DNA of 64,000 nucleotides from Euwallacea fornicatus (Eukaryota; Arthropoda; Insecta; Coleoptera; Curculionidae): the NCBI RefSeq assembly GCF_040115645.1, contig NC_089568.1, positions 992,001-1,056,000 of the forward strand, in the 5' to 3' direction. Every line of letters begins with the position of its first letter. Positions within the stretch are counted from its first letter, which is position 1. Both the position numbers and the translations under genes were made by a program. Shown in pieces: positions 36,101 through 49,320 of this stretch. The notes beneath the pieces are model-generated. The model searched no databases. It worked only from the letters and a program-made list of their open reading frames with translations, and was not told the origin of the DNA.

Positions 36101-38006
36101 TTAGTACCAGAACGTTTCCCGAAAATATTTTCTCTCCCCCTCGTCAGGAACCTGAACTGTTCTGACGATTTTTGTGAGCACGCTGGAGCAATGACCCAAA
36201 TCCATTCCCGCAATTTTCTGTGCGAGAAATATCTAAGAATTTTTTGGGGAAATTTCGAGTAATCCATAATTAGGGTGAAGTGCCGCAAACCCACCAGAGA
36301 GACATTTTCCACATGCCTGACTAGGATTTTTCAAAAAATCTGTTCAAGATGTCGGAAATGGTTCAATCGATTGGCATGCTCGACTGTCTCTTCTTAGCCC
36401 GTAATTGCACAACATCCTTACTGAAAAATAATTAAGTGCAAAATCATTCCATTATTATACCATAACTAGTTATGATATAAATACTTACCCAAAGCAATAA
36501 TTGCAATAATCAGCATTGGCTGTGCTAATTGTTGCAAATTAAAACTGTCCTCAGATAATAATTACGTCGCAGTTATAATTCCAATTCAGTCTTCCTTTGT
36601 TCAATATAAGTAGATCTGAACATTTTAGTTCATAATGGAACGCAGCAGCAATAATTTGATTCGAAGAAACAAGTTCTTGGATGATGATTGGATTTCATCC
36701 AATTTGCTTTTTCAAGTGCAAACTTGTTATGCAGTCGCCGTAAGGAAACCGTTCACGTCTTTCTGGAATCATTTAAACTAATTATCGTAACTAAGATTGA
36801 TATCTGTTTCTTTCGCCAAACAAAAACAAAATTAACTATCGTTGTCGGCAAAGCCAATTTTAATTGATTTAGGGCCACAGACGTGCTTCCTTTGCTGGTT
36901 GTATTGCTGTGTCAAATGAGTCATAAATCCTCCCCTCTCAATTCGAATTTTACCCGGCATTACCCCAGTGTATCACCGCCAAAAGGGCCAACCTTCCGAA
37001 ATAGTTTGGTGACGGTCGCTTTTAGAAGTTTTGTTAGGAACAGCTGTGAATGTGCATAGAGAATCCTCGAAAGTTTACTGGGGTGAGTGTAAAAATTGCA
37101 TTGCGACACGATCTTCAACTGGCATAAGTAATGTGCGTACTCGGATTGACTAGGAGATAAAGCTAATCTCACTTTTGGCGCATTTTCCTCTTTGTGTCTC
37201 GTCAAGGTTGCTTGAGAAATTGCACTGCCAATCCATTGTTCAAGATAATCTTTTAATAACAATTACCAGCTGCGACAATATTCATAAACTTCGGCCTTGA
37301 AGTGAATGATGTCTCATCACAAGATTGCTGCGCGTTATTCTATCATGCTTTGCTGATAAAACACCTTTGAAAGCAACACATTTTTCGGTGAATTGTCGTC
37401 TTCAACGAGGGGGTATTTTTTACCTTCGGAACTGCATAAACGGCAATGACATATAAAAATGCAGTACCACGTTGCAGTCGAAATGCAATCAGAAAAAATG
37501 ATCTAACATTCTTTGATGCAGCCCCATGCGAAACGTGAAAGTATCCATTCAACCGCCGAAGCCGTGACCTTTTTGGCATTATATGACTCAGTTGGTAAGT
37601 GAACATTATGGGTTGGGTACGAGCGGCGGGTACTAGCTAGGTATAGGGGCAGTGCTGGTTACCCTTCGGACGAACTGTTTATCAAAGCTTTGTAAAGAAA
37701 CTTTTAGCACTCAATCGCATGTTCCGTTCACACAACTTTCCTCCTTTACGGCAGTCATGTATACAAAGCTTAAGAATGCGGGGAATGTGATAATTAAATC
37801 TTTGTAAACTGAACATGTATAAACATGCTCCAGAGTTTCGACGGACTTGCTTGTAACGGCGGGGAAGAGTGTCTGGAATTCCCTTTAAACAAACTGGAGA
37901 AGTGTCTTGAAGTCGTCAATCGATGGTTTTCTTCTTTTCGTTTATCATCTATTTAAGACATAATTAGCGTTCCGACTTAAATTTTGCTTAGTTCAGATTC
38001 AAATCA
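33131..38006. other. 4.9-kb gene-free stretch of mixed composition
   Basis: Open frames of 87-107 codons overlap on both strands at 33257-33580 without recognisable domain, start context or splice partners. The DNA is less AT-rich than most of the window and contains CpG sites, so unrecognised regulatory DNA is possible. No repeat pairs were found. Confidence 0.35.
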
Positions 38007-39101
38007 TACTGGGTGGCCCATTGAAAACGAAACAGAGGCATTTGCGGGTACTTAGAAATGTATATTTGAAAAATGCTCGGACACGTAAACTTTATATTCG
38101 AGGGGGACACATTATAAACGTATACTCGCTCCTTTCACTTCAACACCCTAGCCGGGGTGAGTTAAACCCTTAAAATCTTAAATGGAAAGTATGGTCGAGT
38201 AGCACCTTGTTTGAAAGGTCTTTCGATTCTCGTTATAATGATACCCAAATTAACTAACTTTTATTCAGTAGTTTTCGAGAAATTTGGAAAAATGTGATTA
38301 AATTGCCAACAAGTGGAATGCTCTGTTAAAATCGTAAGTTAGGAAAATTAATAGTAAAACATTAACAAAAGTTCTTTTAATTGAAAGATACTCAAACTGT
38401 TCACCATTAGCTTCCATACAGTAATACTAGTTCTGTTCAAAACGAGTCCTAACATTTTAAAGCATCTGTGGAGTTATCAGACGGCATTCATTAACAATTC
38501 GTCGTCGCAATTCTTCCAAAGACTCCGGTTCTGTTGCGTAGATCTTGCTTTTCAAATGGCCCCATAAGAAGAAGTCTAACGGAGTCAAGTCTGGAGACCT
38601 AGCCGGCCACTCTATAGGACCTCTTCGCCCAATCCATTGTTTTGGAAACTCTCTGTTCAAAAACTCTCTAACACGTCGTGCATAATGTGGAGGAGCTCCG
38701 TCTTGTTGGAACACTAATTGGTTGTCTTGATAGCGGTCATCATGTTCAACAATGTCAATGAGTAAGGGATAAACAGTATTCCCCAGTAATTCCACATGTT
38801 GGCAATTTAATCACATTTTTCCAAATTTCTCGAAAACTACTGAATAAAAGTTAGTTAATTTGGGTATCATTATAACGAGAATCGAAAGACCTTTCAAACA
38901 AGGTGCTACTCGACCATACTTTCCATTTAAGATTTTAAGGGTTTAACTCACCCCGGCTAGGGTGTTGAAGTGAAAGGAGCGAGTATACGTTTATAATGTG
39001 TCCTCCTCGAATATAAAGTTTACGTGTCCGAGCATTTTTCAAATATACGTTTCTAAGTACCCGCATATGCCTCTGTTTCGTTTTTAATGGGCCACCCTGT
39101 A
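38007..39101. mobile_element. TIR element 9 with 300-bp arms
   Basis: The ends are TACTGGGTGGCCCATT and, reversed, TACAGGGTGGCCCATT; TA follows the right end and CA precedes the left. The arms run about 300 bp and are nearly identical (cggacacgtaaactttatat, caccccggctagggtgttga, etc.). The core holds a transposase fragment on the minus strand. Confidence 0.92.
38392..38795 (-). pseudogene. DDE transposase, second and third catalytic blocks
   Basis: The longest intact transposase piece in the window. The minus strand from 38795 reads LVFQQDGAPPHYARRVREFL (second catalytic Asp), GRRGPIEWPARSPDLTPLDF then FLWGHLKSK (third), and ELRRRIVNECRLITPQML. Two stops follow, but the same frame continues to the normal family end YCMEANGEQFEYL near 38392. 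The N-terminal HTH domain and first acidic residue are missing, so no activity is expected. Confidence 0.85.
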
Positions 39102-40625
39102 TATCGATTCGACAAGTGGTGTTGATTGGAATAGCGATTCTCGTTGCCCTTTTCTGAACGTTCCAAAGCTAGTGATTAATGGGTGGCTAATTAGTCATAT
39201 TCCATCCGTACGTTACTAATATAGGGAAAACTGAACCTTATATACCGGAGTTTTATTTATTTATTGTTATTCACCGAGATTCTCAAATTTCGTTGCGTTT
39301 CTCAGTAGAATTCTAAAAACTGTGATCTCCCACCATCACTCTTCTTTTTTGTTACCCAATTAAGCGACATGCACAAATTTGCAGAAAAAATGGCGTTTTT
39401 TTCTATTTATTTCTTTGCTTCCTTCATTTAATTAAAAAGAAATTTTCAATTGTTTGTTTTAACAATAAGTAATGAATGCAGGTACTCGTAGGCCTAATAG
39501 ACATAATCCTATTATTTCCCTATAATAATAATTATCGTGTTTAATTGCAAACGAAAGCTCTGACCTATGAGAACTCTCTTTAGGCGCCCTGGTTTCTTAT
39601 GTAATTACCTATATACATGCATGCATAATGAGAATACCATTAACGGCACCTTCATTAATGCATCACCATTAGGCATAATAATAGTTTTAATCGTTAACCA
39701 TCGTGGTTTTTAATAACTGTGTGATTTAAATAACTGAGAAATGCATTAACTTTTTATACGGGAATTTTATCATTTTTTTTGTGCAAAGTTACATGAACAT
39801 GTACAGGGTCATTCAAACTCGACGCACCACCTATTTTATATATGAAAACAAATGGCCTTAGCGAATCATTTTTTCACCACATTAAATAATAGAACGTAAT
39901 CTAAAATAGATGCTAAAAACATCAAAATGTGAAAAGCAACGCTCGGCGTCGCGACGACGATGTTATGTTTTTTTTTTTTTTTTTAAATACCTTTTTTCAC
40001 AAAAATGCGAACGTCAATACATTATAAACAACATATTGGATAAGTTAATATTTGTGTCTCCTGTAACTTTTAAATGATTAGAAATTTCAAAATACTTTGT
40101 ATATTTTCATTATCATATACAGGGTTCGCCATTACTTCAGCCTTCGTTCCTGGTGTCTTTGTATAAATATCAATATGAAATGTTTAGTATAGTACTCATT
40201 TACATTGGAAAGCTGCATGATTTAATATTAGTTTTGTTTATACAGAGTGTTCCGTTTTCGCTGGGCAGCATAAAGTCATAATTTTTTAACTAGTAACCCA
40301 TAATTTTTTTTATGCCATTTGATGAAATCTTAGTTTAGAAGGAAAATGCATATATCATATATTTATTCGTCTTGTTCACATCTTTGAAAAAAATGTTTCC
40401 GAAAAACCAGCGAGCGCCGCATTCCATATTTTAACGTTTTTAGCATTTATTTTAGCTTTACTTATTAGTTTTACTATAGAAAAAAAAAAGAAAAAAAATT
40501 ACTAAAACGTGTGGAGTTTCTCTTAAATCGCCAGAAAATGTTACGTAACACAACATATGAGTATTACAGAGCTAAAAATGGGCACAAAGTGAAGTGTCAA
40601 TGCATTCATCTCCACATGCCAGTTG
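39102..40625. other. AT-rich DNA with three solo TIR ends
   Basis: TACAGGG-type left ends occur at 39802, 40119 and 40241, none with a matching right end that I could find. A 17-T run lies at 39968-39984. No gene was found. Confidence 0.45.
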
Positions 40626-40629
40626 CTGC

Positions 40630-40930
40630 TAGGTCTGTTTTTTATTAGAAAAGGAAACTTGGTCCATGTAAGAAATTGTTTGACTAACCATTTCAGCGAG
40701 CAGGCGGGAGCCTGTGAGATCATTAACTGGCCACTAAATCCTCCGGATCTAAATCCTTGAGATATATTTCTGTGAGGTTATCTAAAGAGCAAAATCTATA
40801 GAGGAAAAAGTAAAAATTTGAAGAATTTAAGAAAAAGGATCCAAACAACTCGATTCATTAAATGAACATCTTGTGCTTATTTGCAATGTTTTCTTGAAGG
40901 GTTACAGAAAATGTATTGGAAATAACAGCC
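40630..40930 (+). pseudogene. DDE transposase C-terminal relic
   Basis: The plus strand reads a degraded LVHVRNCLTNHFSE block, then INWPLNPPDLNP, a stop, DIFL, a stop, GYLKSKIYRG, then LRKRIQTT. Order and spacing match the second-to-third catalytic region of the same transposase type. It is strongly decayed. Confidence 0.65.
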
Positions 40931-42390
40931 GACACATTCAGTATTTGTGACTTTTGAATTTTTGTAAATTATTTATTATTTGTTTATATTATATTTACAT
41001 TGTTATTATTTATTTACTTAAAAATCTATACCTTGGTTCCAATAGCGTTAAAGTATGATACTCCGCTTGCCCTTGAGCAACGTTATTGTTGTTTTTGTAA
41101 TATGTGAAAATTAGCTCTAATTTTTCTTCATTTGCATAACCAATTTTACGGATGGAGTAAAGAAAATCTGAGAGCCGAATGAACAATAATTACTGATGAT
41201 GTTCGCTCCATTTGGTCATTCGTAACATCTGCAATTTGGACAAACAACGTAATCCCGATTTTCAAATACCAATACCGCCAAAATGGCTTAACGAAATAGC
41301 AACATGTTGTATATTTTTGAAATAAAAAAATATATGTCTATTTAATTTTTATAAATTATACAGGGTGTTTTATTATAAATTGGCCTGTTTTGGGTGCTTT
41401 TTTAAATTTGCAACAATTATCTCTCGTGTTAAGTAACATTTTCTGGCAGTTTGGAATGAACGTTACCACTTTTGTATTTAAATATAGTGTATTAGTATAT
41501 TATTAGTATTTTTTATAATAAAAGTAGTATGCTCTGCCCAAATACACGGGAACCGTATAATGTGCAAAATCCACCTTTGGATTCGGTTATGTACCTAGAT
41601 AAAGATAAGAGGTAGAAGCAATAAAACTGGTCAGCATTTACTTATATATTCCAAGAATTTCTTAGCGGTAAGTCTACCATCGACATTTCCCAATCAAAGT
41701 TGTTCTTTTGTGCCATTAAATTCTTTTACTCACCATACTAAATATTGTCCATATATGGACTGCTGAGAATCTACGACACACGTCAGATAACGCAATGTAT
41801 ACGCACATGTGCTTCCTTAAAGAAAGATTTATGTGAGTATTGTTTTACATTTGACGTCATTCAATAAGGAAACGGCATTAGGAAGCATGATACCAATATG
41901 TTACTCTTCTTTGTTCATGTTTCTCTTGTCAATGGAGATTTTCAATGGGATTGCTTAACCGAAGCGTTATCAACTTCATGACTTAAGCGATGGTTATAAC
42001 ATCCGGTGTCAAAATTACTTTATCATCCTTGAGTAAAGATTACAAAACCAACTTATATATATATTTGCATAAAACGCCTACTCTCGTTTTACCAAAAGGT
42101 GTCCAAGCGAGCATGGCCAGTACGATAGCAACGCCCTGTGTGAAAGAGTGCACAAAATGCTTGAAACCTCGGCACGGTGTTTACTTTCAACATAGAAATA
42201 TCCCTTGTGACTTAAATGTATTTCACAGTGGCTGAGCGAGAAAAGTGAAATGGTGTTCAATGGGTGTGCATACGCTTTAGAGGAAAGTAAATAGGATGGC
42301 AGCTTGGACGAAGATGGGTATGTCGTGGGCTCGTTTGCAAATTAGTCTGGTTAAATTCTTTGGGTAAACAATAACCGGCGAAGATAAATA
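40931..42390. other. Intergenic, nothing coding
   Basis: A solo TACAGGGTGTTTTATT end lies at 41359. The open frame at 41990-42235 has no recognisable domain. Confidence 0.35.
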
Positions 42391-42486
42391 CAGTGAGTGA
42401 CTTTAATATTCGGACGCTGAGGCATTTTCATTTTTTCGTCATTAACTTTATCCAAATCGCAATTAAGAATACTATACGAAATGATA

Positions 42487-43088
42487 TACAGGGCGAGTCG
42501 GGAGGATCGTGCCAAACTTCAGGAGCGTGTTGTACATGAAAAATAAATGTAAAAAAACTCAAATGTTGTTATCCGATTTTCGTTTGTTTACAAGTTATAG
42601 CGTAAATAAAATTAAAACATAAAATTAAAAAAATTTATAAATTTTATAAGAAATTCCATAAATTAACGTTTGGATATCATAGTAAATGTTCAAAAATGTT
42701 GCCATTAACTTCTATGAAGAGCATTCGTTACGCTTCTGATTGTTTCATGTCTTTCTTCAATAGCAGCTGCAGCATTTCTATTGCGTTGAATAAGTGCATC
42801 TTGAGTGTCCACTTTTACTGTGTACACTTCAGTTTTAAACCAACCCCACAAACAATAGTCCAGTGGTGTGAGGTCTGGAGATCTTGGAGGCCAACTAATA
42901 GGGCCACCACGACCAATCCAACGTCCAGGAAACGTTTCGTCTAAATGTTGCTTTATGTTTTAGTTTTATTTACGCTATAACTTGTAAACAAACGAAAATC
43001 GGATAACAACATTTGAGTTTTTTTACATTTATTTTTCATGTACAATACGCTCCTGAAGTTTGGCACGATCCTCCCGACTCACCCTGTA
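42487..43088. mobile_element. TIR element 10, sister of 30165-30772, nested
   Basis: The same termini (TACAGGGCGAGTCGGGAGGA), the same arms and the same arm/core junctions as element 7, with the core in opposite orientation. TA precedes the left end (42485-42486); TT follows the right. It lies inside the Tc1-like element 42391-44056. Confidence 0.92.
42705..42950 (-). pseudogene. DDE transposase C-terminal fragment, open
   Basis: An 81-codon open minus-strand stretch, nearly the same as at 30309-30554 (FPGRWIGRGG, WPPRSPDLTPLDYCLWGW, AAAAIEERHETIRS). It starts and stops at the same points, so both copies descend from one internally deleted ancestor. Confidence 0.8.
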
Positions 43089-43726
43089 TTTTGTAGAATA
43101 GAGGGCGTAACATGCCATAATGGAGTTATTTCTGGGGCCGATAGTGCTCTGCAAAGTAATAAAAAGGAGCCAATAGATCCATGGTCAAAAACACGCAACT
43201 TCGATATATAGAGTGACAAAGTGTCAAAATTTGCCCATATTTTGCGGTTTTCCTCACGTGTGCCTCGAGCTAAATTTTAAACATTTTTGACACACAGTGC
43301 TAACATTAACTATAGCCACATACAGTGTGTTACGTTGTTGGGCTCGAGTGCTATTTTATGCTTTGCACATTTTTTTAAACATCCTGTATGAATTTTGACA
43401 AAAAATTTAAATTCCTTCTTCAATTCTTCAGCGTGTCGGCCTCTAGCAGCATTTTCGCATCTTTGACCGTTTTCATGGACCTTGCAAAAATACAGATCAA
43501 TGCAAATTATGAAATTCCAGTCCGTACGTTCCTGCCTGTAATGCAGAATGCCGCGGCTGCAGTTCAGCCATTATAATAATGTTGTTTTCATTTTTCAAAA
43601 TAAATTTCAAAAATCTGGAAAACGCAAAATATAAGAAACGACGTGAACCTTTACCATCCAGTATGTCGAAAATTTCGCATTTTCAATCATGGGTTCATCA
43701 GCATTTTATTATTATTTTGCGGAGCA

Positions 43727-43746
43727 CCCCCCCCCCCCCCCCCCCC
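43727..43746 (+). repeat. C20 homopolymer
   Basis: Twenty consecutive C on the plus strand, unusual in such AT-rich DNA. Length may be inaccurate as read. Confidence 0.8.
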
Positions 43747-44058
43747 TCGAAAAACGTTTCCATGATGATGCCTTGCAGCGAGCAGATGACAATGGTTATC
43801 CCAGAAAATATTAATTAGTAAAAAAAATGTTTATTATTTGCGGTAATAAATAAAGCCCGTGGTGTTCGAACATTAAAGCAATCAAGAATTTTCACTTAAT
43901 TTCATTTTAATTTTGTTGATTGTTAGAAATTGCATTTGCTCAACGTATGTTTCAATAAAATATGTCGTAAAATATGATTTTAATTGTGGTTTGAATAACA
44001 TTGGAATGGTTGTAAAATGAAACATCAGGATGTCTGAATATTAAAGTTACTCACTGTA

Positions 44059-45835
44059 TGTTTTGCTGTATTTAGTCATCCTTGCTAGTTTCAACAGGAC
44101 CTGAACAAAATGCTTGTATCATTCTAATTCAATTAGGTCGATCAACGAGTAACAGGTTATGAGCCAAATACCCAGTATCTGATGTTAGTCATGTTAATTG
44201 ATGCCACGAGTGCTTAACGATTTTCCATAAGTTTGTGGAATATGGTATTGTTCCACAACTAACTTGCGGGTTAAAAGTTTTGCTTATGAAAAAACATCGT
44301 AATGATGATGGCGCGTTTAATTTGATATTTATTTATGGATTTTCCCGATACAAGCCCTAAACTATCACTTATTACATCACCCAATGGAATAATCAAACGG
44401 AACCCTCGATTTTGAAATTTTATTACATTTGTACGATATGTTTCACAAGTTACATTAACTGCAATACTACACGAGTTTCTGATAAATGATGTACAGTGCA
44501 CAGCATTGCAGTTAATGGTATTCGAGCATTTATGCAATGATGTGGAATTTGCTTTCTCCTGTAATTGGGTAACAGATAGATATAATTTCTGAACTTTTCT
44601 CCAAAAAAATGGAAATATTGTTAGATAATTTATGTAACCATTTTGAAGTTACCTACAGAACGTAACCATGGTCTCAGCTAATTGATGAGTTGTTGCTTCG
44701 AGCAGCGATGTTTCTCATCGAGTACCTATTAACGATTTCAAAGTTCGCTGATCTAAGGAGAGCAATTTCTCTAGTTTACTCTAAAGCTGGTAATTAGCAA
44801 TCCATTCTTATGAGTACCAACGTAATTTCAGACCTTACCTGTAATGTACAATTGACCATACAAACCCGGTGTTTTGCAGTAAGTAATTGCAGGGAGATTC
44901 GCTTGCAATTAGAAGCTAAACAAGGCGTATTGACTTGCATACTAGATATTGATCCGGGTAATTGACTGAAGACCTGCGTGGTGCTGGATGCTTTGTTTTA
45001 GCAAAGCGACTTTCATATTAAATGAATTATACGGGAGGACATGAACAACGATAGAAAGAAAAATGATGTTCGTAATTTTTGAAGAGTCGATTTCGAACTC
45101 ATCGATCAAAAGATGTTCCATGAATTTATACAAATCTCATGCATTATTTATCACGAAACATGAGGAACTAATCCCAGAATAGTAAGCTTAACGATTATTC
45201 TTTGTGGTTTCGCTCTACTAAAAAAATAGAAGATAATACGAGAAATGAAAGACAATCGTCCTTCTTTGACGCCTGGTGTATTAAATGAGAACGGAAGTTG
45301 CAGGACAAAGGTCTAGAGGATATTTACAAGGCGAGCAAGTCAGCTTTAGTAAGACCAATGGTCAGCAGCACACATAGCGCCTGTAAAAATATTACAAGGC
45401 GTTTGTAACTTTCATAAATCTGATATTTAAAAAAATGCTTAAATACATAATTTTATTTAAAAAAAGGTACTTATTTCATTGTTTTCGACGTTAAAATTTT
45501 TCACCCATATCCAGCTACTCATAATAATTTTTTATTTTGAATGGAAAGACAACCATTGTATCAAATTAATGGTAATTAAATAAGGGACACAACAGTACAC
45601 TCAGAACTAAAATTGGATCTGCGTTTTCCTTAAAAAACAAAATTATTATTACATACTGAAAAAGTAACCTTCTGTCAGATCGGCCAAAATTGAAATTTCT
45701 GCAATAAATGCTCTAATTAGACTCTAGTAACGATTTGACAAAGACTCGGTCGTTCTTCGAACTCTTTTATGTAATTATCCAGTGTTGCTTCTGTTATTAA
45801 TTCTGTTTGATTTCTAAGACGTAAATCATTTAAAT
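44059..45835. other. Intergenic, nothing recognised
   Basis: Gene-free, with short open frames only. Confidence 0.35.
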
Positions 45836-45839
45836 TTTT

Positions 45840-46150
45840 GTTCTATTTTTGTTAACGAAACCCTCTAAGCGACCCCTCAAAAAAAAGTCGAACGGCATAA
45901 GATCTGGAGATCGTGGCGGCTATTCTATTACGCCTCTTCCTCGATAGGAAAAATCTCATCAAGATTCTCTATCACAGCCATAGCATAATGGGGTGGTGCA
46001 CTATCTTGTTGGTACCAAATATTATCAGCTACTTGTTTTCTATTTTTTCCAGAAACAATTGCGGCTGTTGATGGAAGTACTTGGTTTTGCAAACGCTCTT
46101 TGCAAGCATTGTATATATACCTTTCAAAGACAGATTCAGACGAGGTTTTT
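45840..46150 (-). pseudogene. DDE transposase relic
   Basis: The minus strand reads ERLQNQVLPSTAAIVSG, then IWYQQDSAPPHYAMAVIENL (second catalytic block), and after a frameshift PPRSPDLMPFDFFFEG (third). This matches the order in the DUF4817-associated family. No TIR was found. The plus-strand open frame overlapping it is a shadow. Confidence 0.7.
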
Positions 46151-48406
46151 GAGAGAAAATGAGTTGCGAGTGTTCAGATTAGTTCAAGAAAAGAAGTACA
46201 TCATCTATTTGAGCCATCCTCGAGCTACACCTTTCAACTTACGTAGTGATTCCCAGCGCTTCAATTTTCCACTGACCAATTTACTCTGGGTCATCATACC
46301 AATCCTTTCAAAACTATACTGAATTTCTATTCAGACTCTAACATCATAATTCCTCGTCTTAGTTATCGGGTAGGTAAACGAACTATTATCTTATACGCGA
46401 ATCTCACTTAGCTCTCAGTTTATCCAGAATACTGATTATTCTCAAAATGCCTTTATGGATCTATAGATGGACAGATAGGAGATATATTTCGAAATTTCAT
46501 TCCGCCTACAATTACGATCCTACAGAGTCTTCCTCCTGCTTTCTTGGTAAAACCTGAACGTCTAAGAAGCCAAAAAAGGTTTTCTCGAACTTACAGTTAC
46601 ATTATTGATTATTGCAAATTGATACCCTAGGGAATTAGGATTTGATTAAATTGGACGAGATATTAAAAAATATTTGGGAAATGTTGGTCAAAGGAGAGTG
46701 TCCGAAGAGAGAACGTGAATGATTACACCCCTGCTCACACGTCAAAACGTTGAAGTTGATCAAATGCATTTCCAGGTAGAAATTTTTTTTTAATTTTAGA
46801 AAGTGAAAATAAAAGCAAGAATAAAAAGAAAAAAAGCCTGAATAATTTTGTGAAATGTTAGAAAGGAAGGAAAAATTAGCAATAGAAAGTTTGAAGTAGT
46901 TCACTACACAGTTGGTTTGTTGCTCTCAAAGTTCATCTGCGATTGAAGTGAGCTAATCTTTCAAATGGTGATATGAAGTAGTGTTCCGGTGACATCATCA
47001 TATGGTCATCTTTTGCAGTGAAAAAGTTAGCATCTTTTGCAATGGTTTCATTTTTGTCTAGTTGCATTAAATATTATGCATCCGCCGTCCAATCTCTGAA
47101 TGCGAAGTGCGCCGTTGTTGGGCTAGACATCGAGATTGAAATCAACAATTAACTTACATCCGCATTCTCTTCACTTTTGATTAATACGAAGCAAAAAAGA
47201 TTGCCCCTGTGATAAATTAAGTGTAACAGTTCACAGTGCGGATCACAACTGGGAAGACCTGCCTCAACCTCAAGTCATCAATGTTGAGTTGCGAGGACCC
47301 CTTTTTAAAATTTTTCGTTTTAGAAGATAACGTCTGAATTCGGCTTAGGGAAGAGGAAGGAGAAACTCAGGAATCATGAATCCGTATCGGCACAAATCCG
47401 AACTTTCCATTAGTTCTCTCCTTCCGAATAAAACTATTGGAGCAGCATTTAAGCTTTAACAATTGTCCCAATAATAATGTTTGGTAACATGCAAATCAAG
47501 AATCGGAGTGTTCAGAGTCGTTTTACAAAACATCCTTGAATTACATGGTGCAAAAAGGTGTTTTGTTCTGCACGGTAACAATTCTAGATTTCTTCACATC
47601 CATTTCTCAACTAATTCCATTTCAATAAATAATGATGTCGATCTTACTTTTACATGTAACTTAAACTGCATTAGAAAAAAAAAACCGAGATCTCATTTAC
47701 ATTTAAGAGTTAACTTTTTATAGACCAATTAATACGACTAATTGTTATGGCCGACTTCCTTTACGTTATTGAGCATCTGATTTCTCTCGGTGTGATTAGG
47801 ATTTTAAATTATCCTTATCTCCTTCATGAGAATGGAGAAAACTACGCAGTGGCAGCAACCTAAAGGTTGGAACACAAGGTGTATTCCCTCGAGTGCATAT
47901 TTACATACCTGTATTCTTTCTACTAAACCAACAAGGACAAACATACCCTTAGGTGTTTAGTGGCAGATGGCAATGATGAAATCGATGGAAGTGGAGTTTT
48001 AGATGCAAGGTTGGACAAAGACGCCAGCAAACATGACTTCTTTGCATTTAAAATCGATAATTGCTTAAATACATACGTAGGATTGGTCAATCGGAAGTTA
48101 CAAGGTGATGAGGTGAATTTCAAGTTGGTTGTCGCATGTAATCGACGAATTTTTCATTTATGTTTGCATAAAGAATAATCGGCTATCCCTTGAAAATATA
48201 TGCTGTAATACAGAGTTCAAGAAAAGTAACTAATACCGTCAGTTTTGCCGGAGTCTCAACAGAAGGAAATGCTGTTAAAGATGATAGTCCACGAACTGGT
48301 TCAGATCATCTCGTTTCCATCTCATAAGATGAACTCTACTTAGATCCTAAGAGACTGACGATAACAACAACTTTTCATCCATACTGAGGCTGAATGACTT
48401 TGGCAA
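46151..48406. other. Intergenic, nothing recognised
   Basis: A 72-codon plus-strand frame at 47960-48178 (acidic start MADGNDEIDGSG) has no clear splice or promoter support and no known family. Otherwise gene-free. Confidence 0.35.
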
Positions 48407-49320
48407 TACAAGGTGTTCCTGAACTAACTAGTCAAATTTCAAAAGGTAGTTTTACACGTCAAATACTGCCAAAATTACAAGGTAGAAAATTCAGTGCAAT
48501 TTAAGGATTTTTATTTTATTTTTTTGAGGATTTATCGTGTTTTGTAATCTAACTGCCTCCGTGTCCTCTTTTGCATTGCCGCTACAAAAATTTCAACAGA
48601 ACCGTTAAAAAATCACTTAAATTTCCTATTTTAAACGACCACTGTGAATGAATCTTATTTGCACTTTGCTAACTTTTGAGAGGGCTGAACGTAAAACTTT
48701 CTTATTTCTTTCTTTTTATTAAAATTTCAACGGTCAATTGCTCCAAAAGATTCCCCATTTTGTGCCATTTTAGACTTCCTGGGAAACACCTATTACTAAC
48801 CATTTCTACCGCGGTACAGGTTCTTACCTAACTTTTAAACGGGCGAGAGAGGTTTCGGTTATTGAAAAGGACTCGCAAAGAGCGCAAATGCATTTTCAAA
48901 AATTGAAAAACATTCTAAGCAAAACGCTATAAGTTGTAAATATTGTTAAAAATTCTCTCCTTGTTGCTGCAAATACTCCTCCGAAGAATGGTCCAGATGG
49001 CGCCACCGATTTCCCCTTTCCTCTCACCTATTTTGAACCGAAAAATTTCACGAAAAGGAAAAACGACAAAGCTTCACGTTCAGGCCTCTGAAAAATGAGC
49101 AAAGTGCACATACGAGGGACTCACGATAGATACAACAAAATAAAATAGGAAATTTAAGTGACCTTCCAACGGTACTATTGGAATTGAGCAATGCAATGCA
49201 AATGACGCGACAGGTAATCAAAAATGGAAAAATGGATTTTATTATATGGAAAATTAAATTTTAGATAGTATGTGGAACCACTTCCTGAAGTTTGGCTAGG
49301 TAGTTCGGGAACACCCTGTA
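48407..49320. mobile_element. TIR element 11, arms about 380 bp
   Basis: The ends are TACAAGGTGTTCCTGAACTA and, reversed, TACAGGGTGTTCCCGAACTA; TA follows the right end. The arms match, with gaps, to near the centre (cacttaaatttcctatttta, tttgcactttgct, gattcccc-type blocks). No coding remnant. Confidence 0.85.

Larger units (their letters stand above)
42391..44056. mobile_element. Tc1-like TIR element split by a nested element
   Basis: The ends are CAGTGAGTGACTTTAATATT and, reversed, CAGTGAGTAACTTTAATATT, flanked by TA on both sides (42389-42390 and 44057-44058). The CAGTG terminus is of Tc1 type and differs from the TACAGGG group. TIR element 10 is inserted 96 bp inside the left end. The remaining interior has no recognisable transposase and includes a C20 tract (43727-43746). 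Confidence 0.8.

Noticed and set aside
45993..46322. 109-codon plus-strand open frame
   Set aside because: Antisense shadow of the minus-strand DDE transposase relic at 45840-46150.
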